DNA of 64,000 nucleotides from Streptomyces sp. NBC_01429 (GTDB lineage: Bacteria > Actinomycetota > Actinomycetes > Streptomycetales > Streptomycetaceae): positions 5,173,501 through 5,237,500 of the forward strand of contig NZ_CP109599.1 of assembly GCF_036231945.1 (NCBI RefSeq). Reading direction: 5' to 3'. Position 1 is the stretch's first letter. Each line of letters starts with the position of its first letter. The notes under the pieces are model-generated. The model had not been told where the DNA came from and did no database searches. It was given only the letters and a program-made list of their open reading frames with translations. The position numbers and the translations under genes are program-made. This document shows, piece after piece, positions 8,271 through 15,820 of this stretch.

Positions 8271-10139
8271 ATGACCACGACGACCCCGCAACCGAACGAC
8301 GAAGGGCCCGACCTGCGAGGCGTGTTCGCCGTACGGCCCGAGTCGTTCCCGGCGGACGCCGGCTACGGAGGCCCCGGCGAGGACGTACCCGCCCCGGGGA
8401 TCCGGCCGCAGGAGCCGGTGATCGAGCACGCGGAAGGTACGGGTGCCGCGGAACACGCGGTGGACGCGGATGCGGACGCGAGGGAGGGGGAGACGAGGGA
8501 CAGGAGAGATGTGCGGGACGTGTGGGACGTGTGGGACACGGACGGTACGGCGGACACCGAGCCGCGCAGGGAGCCGGTCGCCGCGTCGGTGGCCGCGCCG
8601 CTCTTCGCCGCCGACCCGGACTTCGACCCGGACCCCGACCCCGACCCCGACCCGGAACCGGTCACCGCTGCCGACCTCGCCCCTGATTCCGACCTCGGCC
8701 TCGACCCTGCTCCCGACTCCGACTCCGACTCCGACTCCGATCCTGCTTCCGCTTCCGCCTCCGCGACGAGTCCCGCCGACACCGCGCTCCTCGCCCCGTG
8801 GGAACTGCCCGTCCCTCTGACCCTAGGCGGCGGCGCCGACAGGGCCACGGACAGTGGCCCCCGCGAAACGGGTCTCCGCGAAACGGATGCGCACGAAACG
8901 GGTCCGCGCGAGACCGGTTTCCGCGAGACCAGTCCCCGCGAGACCGCCTCCGGCACCGCCCCCGGCCCGCGCACCGGCGCCGCCCTCGCCGACGGCGGCC
9001 GGCCGCCCCGGTGGAGTCCGCTCATCGTCGGGGAGAGCACCCACGAGATCCCCGTCCACCTCCTCTTCCGCGACGAGGCCGACCGCCCCGACGCGGGAAC
9101 GGGCCGCCCCGCGATGCCCAGGCCCACCGTCATCGGCCGCCGTTGGGGCTCCGGCGAGCAGCCCCGGGTACGGGAGCGGCCGCCCGTACCCGTACCCGTA
9201 CCCGTCGTACCGGCGCGAGCCGCTCCGTCCGGTGATCCGAAGCTGGCCGAGCGGCCGGGGCCCGTGCTCCCCGGCTGGGCCGCCGTGCTCACCGGATGCG
9301 CGGCGCTGCTCGCGTGCGTGGCGGTGGCGTGGTGGTGCGGGGCCCTGCCGGACGCGGTGACCGGGGCGTTCCGGCTGCCGTCCCGTCCGTACCACGGCGT
9401 CGGGGTCGGGACATGGGCCCTGCTCGCGCTCGGCGCGACGGTCGCGCTCCTCGCCTTCGGCGGGCTCGGTCGCGGCCGGGTCGGGCACGCGTGGGTGCTG
9501 ACGCTCTTCGGCGACTACCGGGGGAGCGTGCGCCGTACGGGACTGCTCTGGGTGAGCCCGCTCCTGCTGCGCCGCGGAGTGGACGTACGGCTGCGCCACT
9601 GGCGCAGCGAGCCGATGCCCGCCGTCGACTCGAACGGTACGGCGCTGCGCGTGGTCGTCCTGGTGGTCTGGCGGGTCAGGGACACGGTCCGCGCGGCGCT
9701 CGGGGTCCAGGACCACGAGGAGTATCTGCGGGAGCAGGTGGAGGCGGCGATGGCGCGGGTGCTCTCCCAGCTGCCCGCCGACGCCTTCCACGACGAGGCG
9801 CCGACGCTGCGGAACGCCGAGGCGGTGGGCGACGCGCTGACGCGGATGCTGGCGGCGGAGTGCCGGCCCGTCGGGGTCGATGTCTTCTCGGCCCAGCCGA
9901 CCCGGATCGAGTACGCGCCGGAGATCGCCGCCGCCATACAGCGCAGCCGGATCGCCGCGATCGACGCCAAGCACCGGGACAGCGTGCTGACATCGGTGGT
10001 GGACGCGGTGGACGACACCGTCAGCCGGCTGACCTCGCGCGGGCTGGTCGAGCTGGACGACTACGAGCGCAAGGCGCTGGTCAAGGATCTGACCGTGGCC
10101 TTCTACACGGGACGGCAGGGGGTCGGCGAGAGGCTGTGA
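8271..10139 (+). CDS. SPFH/Band 7 membrane protein with low-complexity N-terminal half
   Basis: Residues 1 to about 300 of this 622-residue protein are low complexity, with runs of Asp-Pro, Ser-Asp and a six-fold R-E-T-x-x repeat. Two hydrophobic helices follow (about residues 325-350 and 370-390), then an SPFH (stomatin/prohibitin/flotillin) domain including LTLFGDYRGSVRRTGLLW, VVWRVRDTVRAAL and a C-terminal helix. SPFH proteins oligomerise on membranes and organise microdomains or protease complexes. I chose ATG 8271, with ACGGAGG 5 bp upstream, over the ATG at 8256 that overlaps the previous stop. The N-terminal repeats are encoded by near-perfect tandem DNA repeats and are probably length-variable between strains. 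Confidence 0.85.
   Translation: MTTTTPQPNDEGPDLRGVFAVRPESFPADAGYGGPGEDVPAPGIRPQEPVIEHAEGTGAAEHAVDADADAREGETRDRRDVRDVWDVWDTDGTADTEPRREPVAASVAAPLFAADPDFDPDPDPDPDPEPVTAADLAPDSDLGLDPAPDSDSDSDSDPASASASATSPADTALLAPWELPVPLTLGGGADRATDSGPRETGLRETDAHETGPRETGFRETSPRETASGTAPGPRTGAALADGGRPPRWSPLIVGESTHEIPVHLLFRDEADRPDAGTGRPAMPRPTVIGRRWGSGEQPRVRERPPVPVPVPVVPARAAPSGDPKLAERPGPVLPGWAAVLTGCAALLACVAVAWWCGALPDAVTGAFRLPSRPYHGVGVGTWALLALGATVALLAFGGLGRGRVGHAWVLTLFGDYRGSVRRTGLLWVSPLLLRRGVDVRLRHWRSEPMPAVDSNGTALRVVVLVVWRVRDTVRAALGVQDHEEYLREQVEAAMARVLSQLPADAFHDEAPTLRNAEAVGDALTRMLAAECRPVGVDVFSAQPTRIEYAPEIAAAIQRSRIAAIDAKHRDSVLTSVVDAVDDTVSRLTSRGLVELDDYERKALVKDLTVAFYTGRQGVGERL
8863..8950 (+). repeat. Tandem 15-bp coding repeat, about 6 copies
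   Basis: The unit approximates CGCGAAACGGGTCTC and encodes R-E-T-G/D/S-x inside the SPFH protein. Adjacent simple repeats, GACCCC at about 8622-8656 and GACTCC at about 8714-8738, encode Asp-Pro and Asp-Ser runs. Confidence 0.8.
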
Positions 10140-10186
10140 CCCGGCCGGGATGACGGGTGGGGATGCCGGGACGACGGTGGGGTGAC

Positions 10187-10225
10187 GGTGGGGCGCGGCC
10201 CGTGGACGACGGGCCGCGCCCCACC
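10187..10225 (+). terminator. Intrinsic terminator after the SPFH gene
   Basis: A perfect 17-bp GC-rich stem (10187-10203 with 10209-10225) with a 5-nt loop lies about 50 bp after the stop. It separates the hydrolase-SPFH operon from the LPMO gene. Confidence 0.85.
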
Positions 10226-10253
10226 GCGATGTCTCGCCACGACTGCCGGGAAT

Positions 10254-10325
10254 GGTCTGGACCTGATCTGTTTTTGATATGGACATGGCCAAGTGCTGTC
10301 CATATCCTGAGGCTTGGTCTAGACC
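10254..10325 (+). promoter_or_regulatory. LPMO promoter region with two DasR-like sites and an inverted repeat
   Basis: Two sites resemble the DasR-responsive element, whose core is TGGTCTAGACCA: GGTCTGGACC at 10254-10263 and the perfect palindrome GGTCTAGACC at 10316-10325. Between them lies a perfect 10-bp inverted repeat, GATATGGACA (10276-10285) and TGTCCATATC (10297-10306), with an 11-bp spacer. DasR is the GntR-family repressor of N-acetylglucosamine and chitin genes in Streptomyces. The sites lie 77-148 bp upstream of the LPMO start. Confidence 0.6.
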
Positions 10326-10401
10326 GCAGACCGTTCCGTCTGTTCCTCCCGCACGCGTGCGGCACGGCTCACCGAACTCCCCACGTTCTCTGGAGCGAAG
10401 C

Positions 10402-10992
10402 ATGCGAAAGAAGATAGGCGCGGCCGTGGTCGGCCTCGCGATCGCCGGCGTGTCCCTGTTCGCCACGGGCAGCGCCAGCAGCCACGGCTACACCGACTCA
10501 CCCGTCAGCCGGCAGAAGCTCTGTGCCAACGGCACCGTGACCAACTGCGGCAACATCCAGTGGGAGCCGCAGAGCGTCGAGGGCCCCAAGGGCTTCCCGG
10601 CCGCCGGCCCCGCCGACGGCAAGATCTGCTCGGGCGGCAACGGGCAGTTCGCGCAACTCGACGATCAGCGCGGCGGCACGGGATGGCCCACCACCAAGGT
10701 GTCGAGCGGCCAGAGCTACAACTTCCGCTGGCAGTTCACCGCCCGGCACGCCACGACCGACTTCAAGTACTACATCACCAAGACCGGCTGGAACGCGTCC
10801 CAGCCGCTCACCCGTGCGGCACTGGACGCGCAGCCGTTCCTGACCGTGCCGTACAACAACCAGCAGCCGCCGGAGACGCTTTCGCACTCGGGGACGCTGC
10901 CCTCGAAGTCGGGACGGCACATGATCGTGGCCGTCTGGACCATCGCGGACACGTCGAACGCGTTCTACGCCTGTTCCGACGTGCAGTTCTGA
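10402..10992 (+). CDS. AA10 lytic polysaccharide monooxygenase (LpmP-like)
   Basis: The 196-residue protein is a secreted copper enzyme that oxidatively cleaves chitin or cellulose. The signal peptide (residues 1-27) ends in ASS so that His28 becomes the mature N-terminus; together with His116 (FTARHATTD) this forms the copper histidine brace, and Phe188 in SNAFYAC is the usual axial position. No carbohydrate-binding module follows. In S. coelicolor and S. lividans the equivalent gene lies beside cslA and acts with GlxA on the tip glycan; DasR-like sites in the promoter instead suggest chitin or GlcNAc control. The start ATG has a GGAG 6 bp upstream; an upstream in-frame ATG at 10279 would destroy the signal peptide. 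Confidence 0.93.
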   Translation: MRKKIGAAVVGLAIAGVSLFATGSASSHGYTDSPVSRQKLCANGTVTNCGNIQWEPQSVEGPKGFPAAGPADGKICSGGNGQFAQLDDQRGGTGWPTTKVSSGQSYNFRWQFTARHATTDFKYYITKTGWNASQPLTRAALDAQPFLTVPYNNQQPPETLSHSGTLPSKSGRHMIVAVWTIADTSNAFYACSDVQF

Positions 10993-11010
10993 CGGATCGT
11001 CCGTGATCCG

Positions 11011-11047
11011 ACCGCCCGGGGGCGTGCAGTCCGCCCCCGGGCGGTTT
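11011..11047 (+). terminator. Intrinsic terminator after the LPMO gene
   Basis: A 14-bp perfect stem (ACCGCCCGGGGGCG paired with its complement) and a short T-run (TTTGTT) lie about 20 bp after the stop. Confidence 0.9.
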
Positions 11048-11287
11048 GTTCCCGGCGCGGGGGCACGGCGGGGGCGGCAGGGACGGCGGGGGACCGCTAA
11101 CAAGCCATTTTCCCTACGGAGTTCGGCCTTCGGCGCGTTTGGCGACACCTGAAGGCTGGGCACCATTCCCGCGACGGTCATCGCGCGTAGAACCGTGCGA
11201 CAGCCGCGGAGTTCACGCTGTGGTCGCTCCGTGCCGCCCCGGGTCCGGAGCGTCTTCCCCCCCACTTCCGCCCGGAGGTTTTCCGTC

Positions 11288-11791
11288 ATGCGCAGACGCC
11301 TCGCCCTTCCGCTCGTCAGCGTCGCCCTCTCCTTCGCCACGGTCCTGCTGACCACCACTCAGGCCACCGCCGCTCCGGCCGACAAGCCCCAGGTGCTCAG
11401 CAACTGGACCCAGACCAGTGCCGCCAGTTACAACACCTGGCTCGCCGCCCGGAACAACCAGGGCGCCTGGTCGGCCTACGCGTTCGACTGGTCCACGGAC
11501 TACTGCTCGTCCTCGCCGGACAACCCCTTCGGCTTCCCCTTCAAGACCGCCTGCGCCCGTCATGACTTCGGTTACCGCAACTACAAGGCGGCCGGCACGT
11601 TCAGCGGCAACAAGGCCCGGATCGACTCCGCGTTCTACGAGGACCTGAAGCGGGTCTGCTCGGCGTACTCGGGTGCGACGAAGACGTCCTGCGACGGCAC
11701 GGCGTGGACGTACTACCACGCGGTCGACATCTTCGGCGTGGCCCCGGCGAACGGCACCCCGGCGGACGCCGCTCCGGCCGCCGCCGCGTAG
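11288..11791 (+). CDS. Secreted phospholipase A2, Streptomyces type
   Basis: The 167-residue precursor has a cleavable signal (about residues 1-33, ending TQATAAPA). The mature part carries the prokaryotic phospholipase A2 signature CARHDFGYRNY with the catalytic His-Asp pair, and four Cys positioned for two disulfides. The family is a calcium-dependent extracellular lipase that releases the sn-2 fatty acid of phospholipids. The start ATG has CGGAGG about 10 bp upstream; the longer frame from 11195 has no signal-like start. The Ala-rich tail (DAAPAAAA) is a strain-variable end. The gene is convergent with the second tRNA-Lys. Confidence 0.92.
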   Translation: MRRRLALPLVSVALSFATVLLTTTQATAAPADKPQVLSNWTQTSAASYNTWLAARNNQGAWSAYAFDWSTDYCSSSPDNPFGFPFKTACARHDFGYRNYKAAGTFSGNKARIDSAFYEDLKRVCSAYSGATKTSCDGTAWTYYHAVDIFGVAPANGTPADAAPAAAA

Positions 11792-11819
11792 CACCCGGAA
11801 AACGGCAGAGGCCAAAAAA

Positions 11820-11851
11820 GTGGGGCCCCTCGCTCCCGCGAGAGGCCCCAC
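11820..11851 (-). terminator. Bidirectional terminator between the phospholipase gene and tRNA-Lys copy 2
   Basis: The stem GTGGGGCCCCTC / GAGAGGCCCCAC is flanked on the left by six A residues (11814-11819), giving a U-run for the minus-strand tRNA transcript. It also lies 29 bp after the phospholipase stop. Confidence 0.88.
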
Positions 11852-11859
11852 CCTGTCTG

Positions 11860-11933
11860 TGCGCCGCCAGGGACTCGAACCCCGGACCCGCTGATTAAGA
11901 GTCAGCTGCTCTAACCAACTGAGCTAGCGGCGC
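11860..11933 (-). tRNA. tRNA-Lys(CTT), copy 2 of 3
   Basis: The sequence is identical to the copy at 6542-6615, including the CTT anticodon and discriminator A. Its likely -10 box is TATTAT (11948-11953), 15 bp from the tRNA 5' end and the best match to consensus of the three copies. Only the flanks differ between copies. Confidence 0.97.
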
Positions 11934-11978
11934 CTGCTGACTCGAAAATAATACCCGCCCCCGGGGAGTGCTCCGAAC

Positions 11979-12018
11979 CAGCCACTCCCGATCAGCCACT
12001 CCCGATCAGCCACTCCCG
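11979..12018. repeat. Tandem repeat of AGCCACTCCCGATC
   Basis: Three copies of a 14-bp unit (the last one partial) lie between the tRNA-Lys promoter and the DinB-like gene. The repeat is noncoding and could be a strain-variable minisatellite. Confidence 0.75.
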
Positions 12019-12119
12019 CCCGTGACAGGGCCTGGGCCCCGTCCGCGACCTCGCCAGCGGGCGTCGGAGCCGGCCGTTCGCAGGGCTCGTTGTCAGTGCC
12101 GGGTGGGAGACTGCGCGGC

Positions 12120-12722
12120 ATGGTCGAATCGAACCCGAAAGCGGACCTTCTCCGCTACCTTCAGGACGCTCGGGACTCCTTGCTGTGGAAGCTGGAGGGG
12201 CTCTCCGAGTACGACATCCGCCGCCCCTTCACGCCGACCGGCACCAACCTGTTGGGCCTGGTCAAGCACGCCGCCAGCGTGGAGCTGGGCTACCTCGGCG
12301 ACGTGTTCGGACGGCCGTACTTCGACGAGGAGAGCCGCCCTTCCTGGTGGTACACGGAGACCGACGAGCCCAACGTGGACATGTGGGCCACCGAGGACGA
12401 GTCCCGTGAACAGATCGCGGACCTGTACCGGCAGGCATGGAAGCACTCCAACGGCACGATCGAAGCGCTGGACCTGGACGCGACCGGATACGTCTCGTGG
12501 TGGGCCGAGGGGCAACGCGAGGTGACGCTGCACCACGCCGTCGTGCGCGTGATCGGCGATGCTCAGCGCCACGCCGGCCACGCCGATATCGGGCGCGAGC
12601 TCATGGACGGGTCAGTCGGCTGGTTGCGGGGCAAGGACAGCCTGCCACCCGGTGATTCCGCGTGGTGGGAGGGGTACCGGGGCCGACTGGAGCGGGTGGC
12701 GCGGGAGGCCGGCGGGGGCTGA
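12120..12722 (+). CDS. DinB/DUF664 family protein
   Basis: The 200-residue protein has the four-helix DinB-like fold of the DUF664 type. Putative metal ligands are visible in LVKHAASVE (His near residue 50) and in the C-terminal QRHAGHADI, the usual HxxxH-type arrangement. Actinobacterial DinB-like proteins include mycothiol-dependent S-transferases, so a thiol transferase or detoxification role is possible but unproven. The ATG at 12120 follows a purine-rich GGGTGGGAGA; an upstream GTG-type start at 12090 would add ten residues of no recognisable similarity. Confidence 0.8.
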   Translation: MVESNPKADLLRYLQDARDSLLWKLEGLSEYDIRRPFTPTGTNLLGLVKHAASVELGYLGDVFGRPYFDEESRPSWWYTETDEPNVDMWATEDESREQIADLYRQAWKHSNGTIEALDLDATGYVSWWAEGQREVTLHHAVVRVIGDAQRHAGHADIGRELMDGSVGWLRGKDSLPPGDSAWWEGYRGRLERVAREAGGG

Positions 12723-12780
12723 TCCCGGCGGGGGACGGTGCGGTGCCCGGGTGACGGCTGCTCGTCGGACGTGGTCCGTC

Positions 12781-13539
12781 CTAGATCGTCAGCGCCAGTG
12801 CCAGCGGGGCCGCCCTGCGGTTCAGCGTCTCGGCCGCCGCGCGCAGGCGGTGCATCTGTTCGAGCGGGAGGGAGAGTGCCAGGCAGCCGACGGTGGAGCC
12901 CGCCGTCAGCGGGACCGCCGCGCAGATGGTGCCGAGCGCGTACTCCTGGAGGTCGAGTACGGGCATGGTCGGCGGGTGGCCGTCGAGGCGGGAGAGGAGC
13001 AGCCGCTCGCTGGTGATCGTCCGCGAGGTGAACCGGGCGATCCGGTGGCGGGTCAGATGGTCCTTGCGGCCGTCGCGGTCCAATTGGCCGATCAGGCACT
13101 TGCCGATCGCGCTGGCGTGGCCGGTCGCCCGGAAGTCCACGTACTCGTTGACCGCCGGGGTGAGCGGACCGTCCGCGACCTCGGTGACCCGGATCTCGCC
13201 GTCGACGTACCGGCTGACGTAGACCGCCGCGCCGATTTCGTCGCGCAGCTCGCCGAGGCCGTCCTGGAGCCGGGCGGCCAGCGCCTGGCGCCGGTCGGTG
13301 CCCGAGCCGAGCAGGGCCAGCGAGTCACCGATCACATAGGCGCCGTCCGGGATCTGCTCCACGTACCCCTCGCGCCGCAGCATCGACAGCAGCGGGGCGA
13401 GGTGTGCGGCCGGCAGTCCGCTCTCCCGGGCGATCCGGGTGTCGGTCACCCCGCCGCCGTACTTGGAAACGGTCTCCAGGACGCGCAGGACGTAGCGCAC
13501 CGAGTGGAACGGCGCGGTCGGTTCCGGCTTCAGCACCAC
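12781..13539 (-). CDS. IclR-family transcriptional regulator
   Basis: The 252-residue protein has an N-terminal winged helix (about residues 10-70, including VLRVLETVSKYG and RIARESGLP) and a C-terminal IclR effector domain (TGHASAIGKCLIGQ, GTICAAVPL). IclR proteins bind palindromic operators as dimers of dimers and respond to small carboxylates. It follows ehuA on the same strand after 187 bp that hold a terminator-like hairpin and a 14-bp palindrome, so it may be autoregulated and control the adjoining transporter and catabolic genes; this is inferred from position. The GTG start has AGGGGGA 4 bp upstream. Confidence 0.88.
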   Translation of the reverse strand: MVLKPEPTAPFHSVRYVLRVLETVSKYGGGVTDTRIARESGLPAAHLAPLLSMLRREGYVEQIPDGAYVIGDSLALLGSGTDRRQALAARLQDGLGELRDEIGAAVYVSRYVDGEIRVTEVADGPLTPAVNEYVDFRATGHASAIGKCLIGQLDRDGRKDHLTRHRIARFTSRTITSERLLLSRLDGHPPTMPVLDLQEYALGTICAAVPLTAGSTVGCLALSLPLEQMHRLRAAAETLNRRAAPLALALTI

Positions 13540-13628
13540 GGTTCCCCCTAGCAGGTTGTGACCGCAAGCTCACGACCACGATAACCGCCAAGAGTCCGCC
13601 ACGGGCGCCCTGTTGACCGCGGATCAGG

Positions 13629-13659
13629 GTGCGGCCCAGGCCGCTGTACTGGGCCGCAC
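13629..13659 (-). terminator. Stem-loop between ehuA and the IclR gene
   Basis: An 11-bp perfect stem, GTGCGGCCCAG (13629-13639) with CTGGGCCGCAC (13649-13659), lies about 70 bp after the ehuA stop on the minus strand. There is no strong U-run, so it may act as a partial terminator or an RNA-stabilising hairpin. Confidence 0.55.
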
Positions 13660-13663
13660 CACT

Positions 13664-13677
13664 CTGGCATATGCCAG
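13664..13677. promoter_or_regulatory. 14-bp perfect palindrome upstream of the IclR gene
   Basis: CTGGCATATGCCAG is a perfect palindrome centred about 130 bp upstream of the regulator start and between it and ehuA. A position like this suits an operator for the IclR protein, but this is inferred from position only. Confidence 0.5.
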
Positions 13678-13726
13678 CGGAATACTTGCTTCAACGGAAT
13701 GTGAGGTCAGGGCGGTACGGACGTGC

Positions 13727-14509
13727 TCAGAGCACCGCGCTGAGAAACTCGCGAGTACGTTCGTGCTCCGGGTCCGTGAAGATTTTCTCCGGCGGGCCGG
13801 ACTCGATGACCTTGCCGGAGTCGAACATCATCACGTCGTCCGAGATGTCCCGGGCGAAGTTCATCTCGTGCGTGACGCAGAGCATCGTGATGTCCGTGGT
13901 GTGGGCGATGTCCCGCAGGACGTCCAGCACCCCGGCCACCAGCTCCGGGTCGAGCGCCGAGGTGACCTCGTCCAGCAGCAGGATGCGCGGCCGCATCGCC
14001 AGCGCGCGGGCGATCGCCACCCGCTGCTGCTGGCCGCCCGAGAGCTGTGTGGGCCTGGCCGCGCAGCGGTCGCCGAGACCGACCAGGTCGAGCAGCTCGC
14101 GACCGCGCTCCTCGGCCTCGTCCTTGCCCAGGCCGAGCACCCGTACCGGGGCTTCGGTGACATTGCGCAGGACGTTCATGTTCGGGAAGAGGTTGAACTG
14201 CTGGAAGACCATGCCGATGTTCTTCCGTACCTCCCGCACATGCTTGTTGTCGGCGGGAAACAGCTTCTCGCCGTTGACCGTTATCGTTCCCTCGTCCGGT
14301 TTCACCAGGGTCATCAGCAGCCGCAGGATCGTGGTCTTCCCGGATCCCGACGGGCCGACCAGGGTGACGTGCTTTCCGGGCTGTACGGAGAAACAGAGGT
14401 CGTCCAGGACGGTGTTCTTGCCGAATCTCTTCGTGACGTTGTCGAACCGGATCAATTCGTTGGCGTTCTCGGCGGACACGTTCTCGGCGGACACGGTTTC
14501 AGCGGACAA
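13727..14509 (-). CDS. ehuA: Ehu-type amino-acid ABC transporter ATP-binding protein
   Basis: The 260-residue protein is the ATPase of a polar amino acid importer. Walker A (GPSGSGKTT), the Q-loop region, signature LSGGQQQRVAIARAL and Walker B (ILLLDEVTSALDPE) are intact. It is most like EhuA/GlnQ-type subunits. The N-terminus carries a three-fold imperfect SAEN/T repeat (MSAETVSAENVSAEN). The start overlaps the ehuD stop by 11 bp, making it the last gene of the ehuBCDA operon. The ectoine assignment comes from similarity of the binding protein and is not proof of substrate. Confidence 0.88.
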   Translation of the reverse strand: MSAETVSAENVSAENANELIRFDNVTKRFGKNTVLDDLCFSVQPGKHVTLVGPSGSGKTTILRLLMTLVKPDEGTITVNGEKLFPADNKHVREVRKNIGMVFQQFNLFPNMNVLRNVTEAPVRVLGLGKDEAEERGRELLDLVGLGDRCAARPTQLSGGQQQRVAIARALAMRPRILLLDEVTSALDPELVAGVLDVLRDIAHTTDITMLCVTHEMNFARDISDDVMMFDSGKVIESGPPEKIFTDPEHERTREFLSAVL

Positions 14510-15149
14510 GACGACGCTCCAGGGCTCGCATGAGAAGAGAAGCCGGATAGGCGATGAGGATGAAGGCGACGCCGACGACGGTCAGCGGCTCGGTGTACTG
14601 GAAGGTGGCCGCGCTCTCCAGCCGGGACTGCTGGAGCATCTCCAGCACGCTGATCCCGGCGAGCAGCGGCGTGTCCTTCAGCATCGAGATGACGTAGTTC
14701 CCCAGCGCAGGCACGATGCGCCGGATCGCCTGCGGCAGGATCACCGCCAGCCAGGTCCGGCCCACCGGCAGGCTCAGCGCCGTGGCCGCCTCCCACTGCC
14801 CGGCCGGCACCGCGTCGATGCCCGCGCGGTAGACCTGCGCGGTGTACGTCGAATAGTGCAGCCCGATCGCGATCGTGCCCGTGGTCAGTCCGGAGAACTG
14901 CACCCCCCATTCGGGCAGCACGAAGAAGAAGAAGAAAAGCTGCACCAGCAGCGGGGTGTTGCGGATGAATTCGGTGAGGACGTTCACCGGCCACCGGATG
15001 AAACGCGTCGGCGCCCGGAATCCGATCGCCCAGACGAGACCGAGGGTGAACGAGAGGACCGAGCCGAGCACCAGCACCTGAAGGGTGAGGAGCAGGCCGT
15101 CCCAGAAACGCGGCATGAAATCCGCGACAGCGGACCAGTCCCAGTTCAT
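14499..15149 (-). CDS. ehuD: Ehu-type ABC transporter permease EhuD
   Basis: The 216-residue inner-membrane permease belongs to the His/Glu/Gln/Arg/opine family, with about five helices and the EAA loop contacting the ATPase (AGIDAVPAGQWEAATALSL). Its start overlaps the ehuC stop as ATGA and its stop overlaps ehuA. It should form a heterodimer with EhuC. Confidence 0.88.
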   Translation of the reverse strand: MNWDWSAVADFMPRFWDGLLLTLQVLVLGSVLSFTLGLVWAIGFRAPTRFIRWPVNVLTEFIRNTPLLVQLFFFFFVLPEWGVQFSGLTTGTIAIGLHYSTYTAQVYRAGIDAVPAGQWEAATALSLPVGRTWLAVILPQAIRRIVPALGNYVISMLKDTPLLAGISVLEMLQQSRLESAATFQYTEPLTVVGVAFILIAYPASLLMRALERRLVR

Positions 15150-15820
15150 CGGGCACCTCCCGGCGTGGTGGTGATGCCGATCCCGGCCTTGGTCCTGCGT
15201 TCCAGCACCCGCATTCCCCGGGCGAGCAGGAAGGCGAGCACGAAGTAGATCACCAGCGTGATCGAGTAGATCTGCGCGCTCTCCTGGGTGGCCAGCCGCA
15301 CCAGATAGGCCGCGAACGACACATCGGCGACGCCGAGCAGGGAGACCAGCGCGGTGCCCTTCAGCAGCTCGATGAGGAGATTGCTGAACGGCGGGATCAT
15401 CTCGGGCACCGCCTGCGGCAGCAGGATCAGCCGCAGCCGCTGCCAGGGGGTGAAGTTCAGGGCGATCCCGGCCTCACGCTGCGCCGGCGCGACGGAGTTC
15501 AGCGCGCCGCGCACGACCTCGGCGCCGTACGCCCCGTACGACAGTCCGAGCGCGAGCACCGCCGCCCACATCGGGACCAGGGCCCAGCCGAAGAGGCCCG
15601 GCATGACGAAGAACAGCCAGAACATCAGCACCAGGGCCGAAGTGCCCCGGAAGATCTCGGTGTAGAAGCCCGCGAGGAAGCGGACGAAGCGCGAACGGTG
15701 GGTCCTGGCCGTCCCCACGGTGAAGGCCACGAAGGTGGCCAGCGCGGCGCTGTACAGGGTGAGCTGGACGGTGATCCAGATTCCCGGGAGCACCCAGTTG
15801 GTCCAGAGGCCGGCGGTCAT
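15146..15820 (-). CDS. ehuC: Ehu-type ABC transporter permease EhuC
   Basis: The 224-residue permease starts MTAGLWTNWVLPG, with an EAA-type loop (GALNSVAPAQREAGIALNF). The start ATG overlaps the ehuB stop as ATGA and the stop overlaps ehuD the same way. The open frame extends upstream into ehuB, but that part is out of frame with the real gene there. Together with EhuD it forms the membrane channel. Confidence 0.87.
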   Translation of the reverse strand: MTAGLWTNWVLPGIWITVQLTLYSAALATFVAFTVGTARTHRSRFVRFLAGFYTEIFRGTSALVLMFWLFFVMPGLFGWALVPMWAAVLALGLSYGAYGAEVVRGALNSVAPAQREAGIALNFTPWQRLRLILLPQAVPEMIPPFSNLLIELLKGTALVSLLGVADVSFAAYLVRLATQESAQIYSITLVIYFVLAFLLARGMRVLERRTKAGIGITTTPGGAR

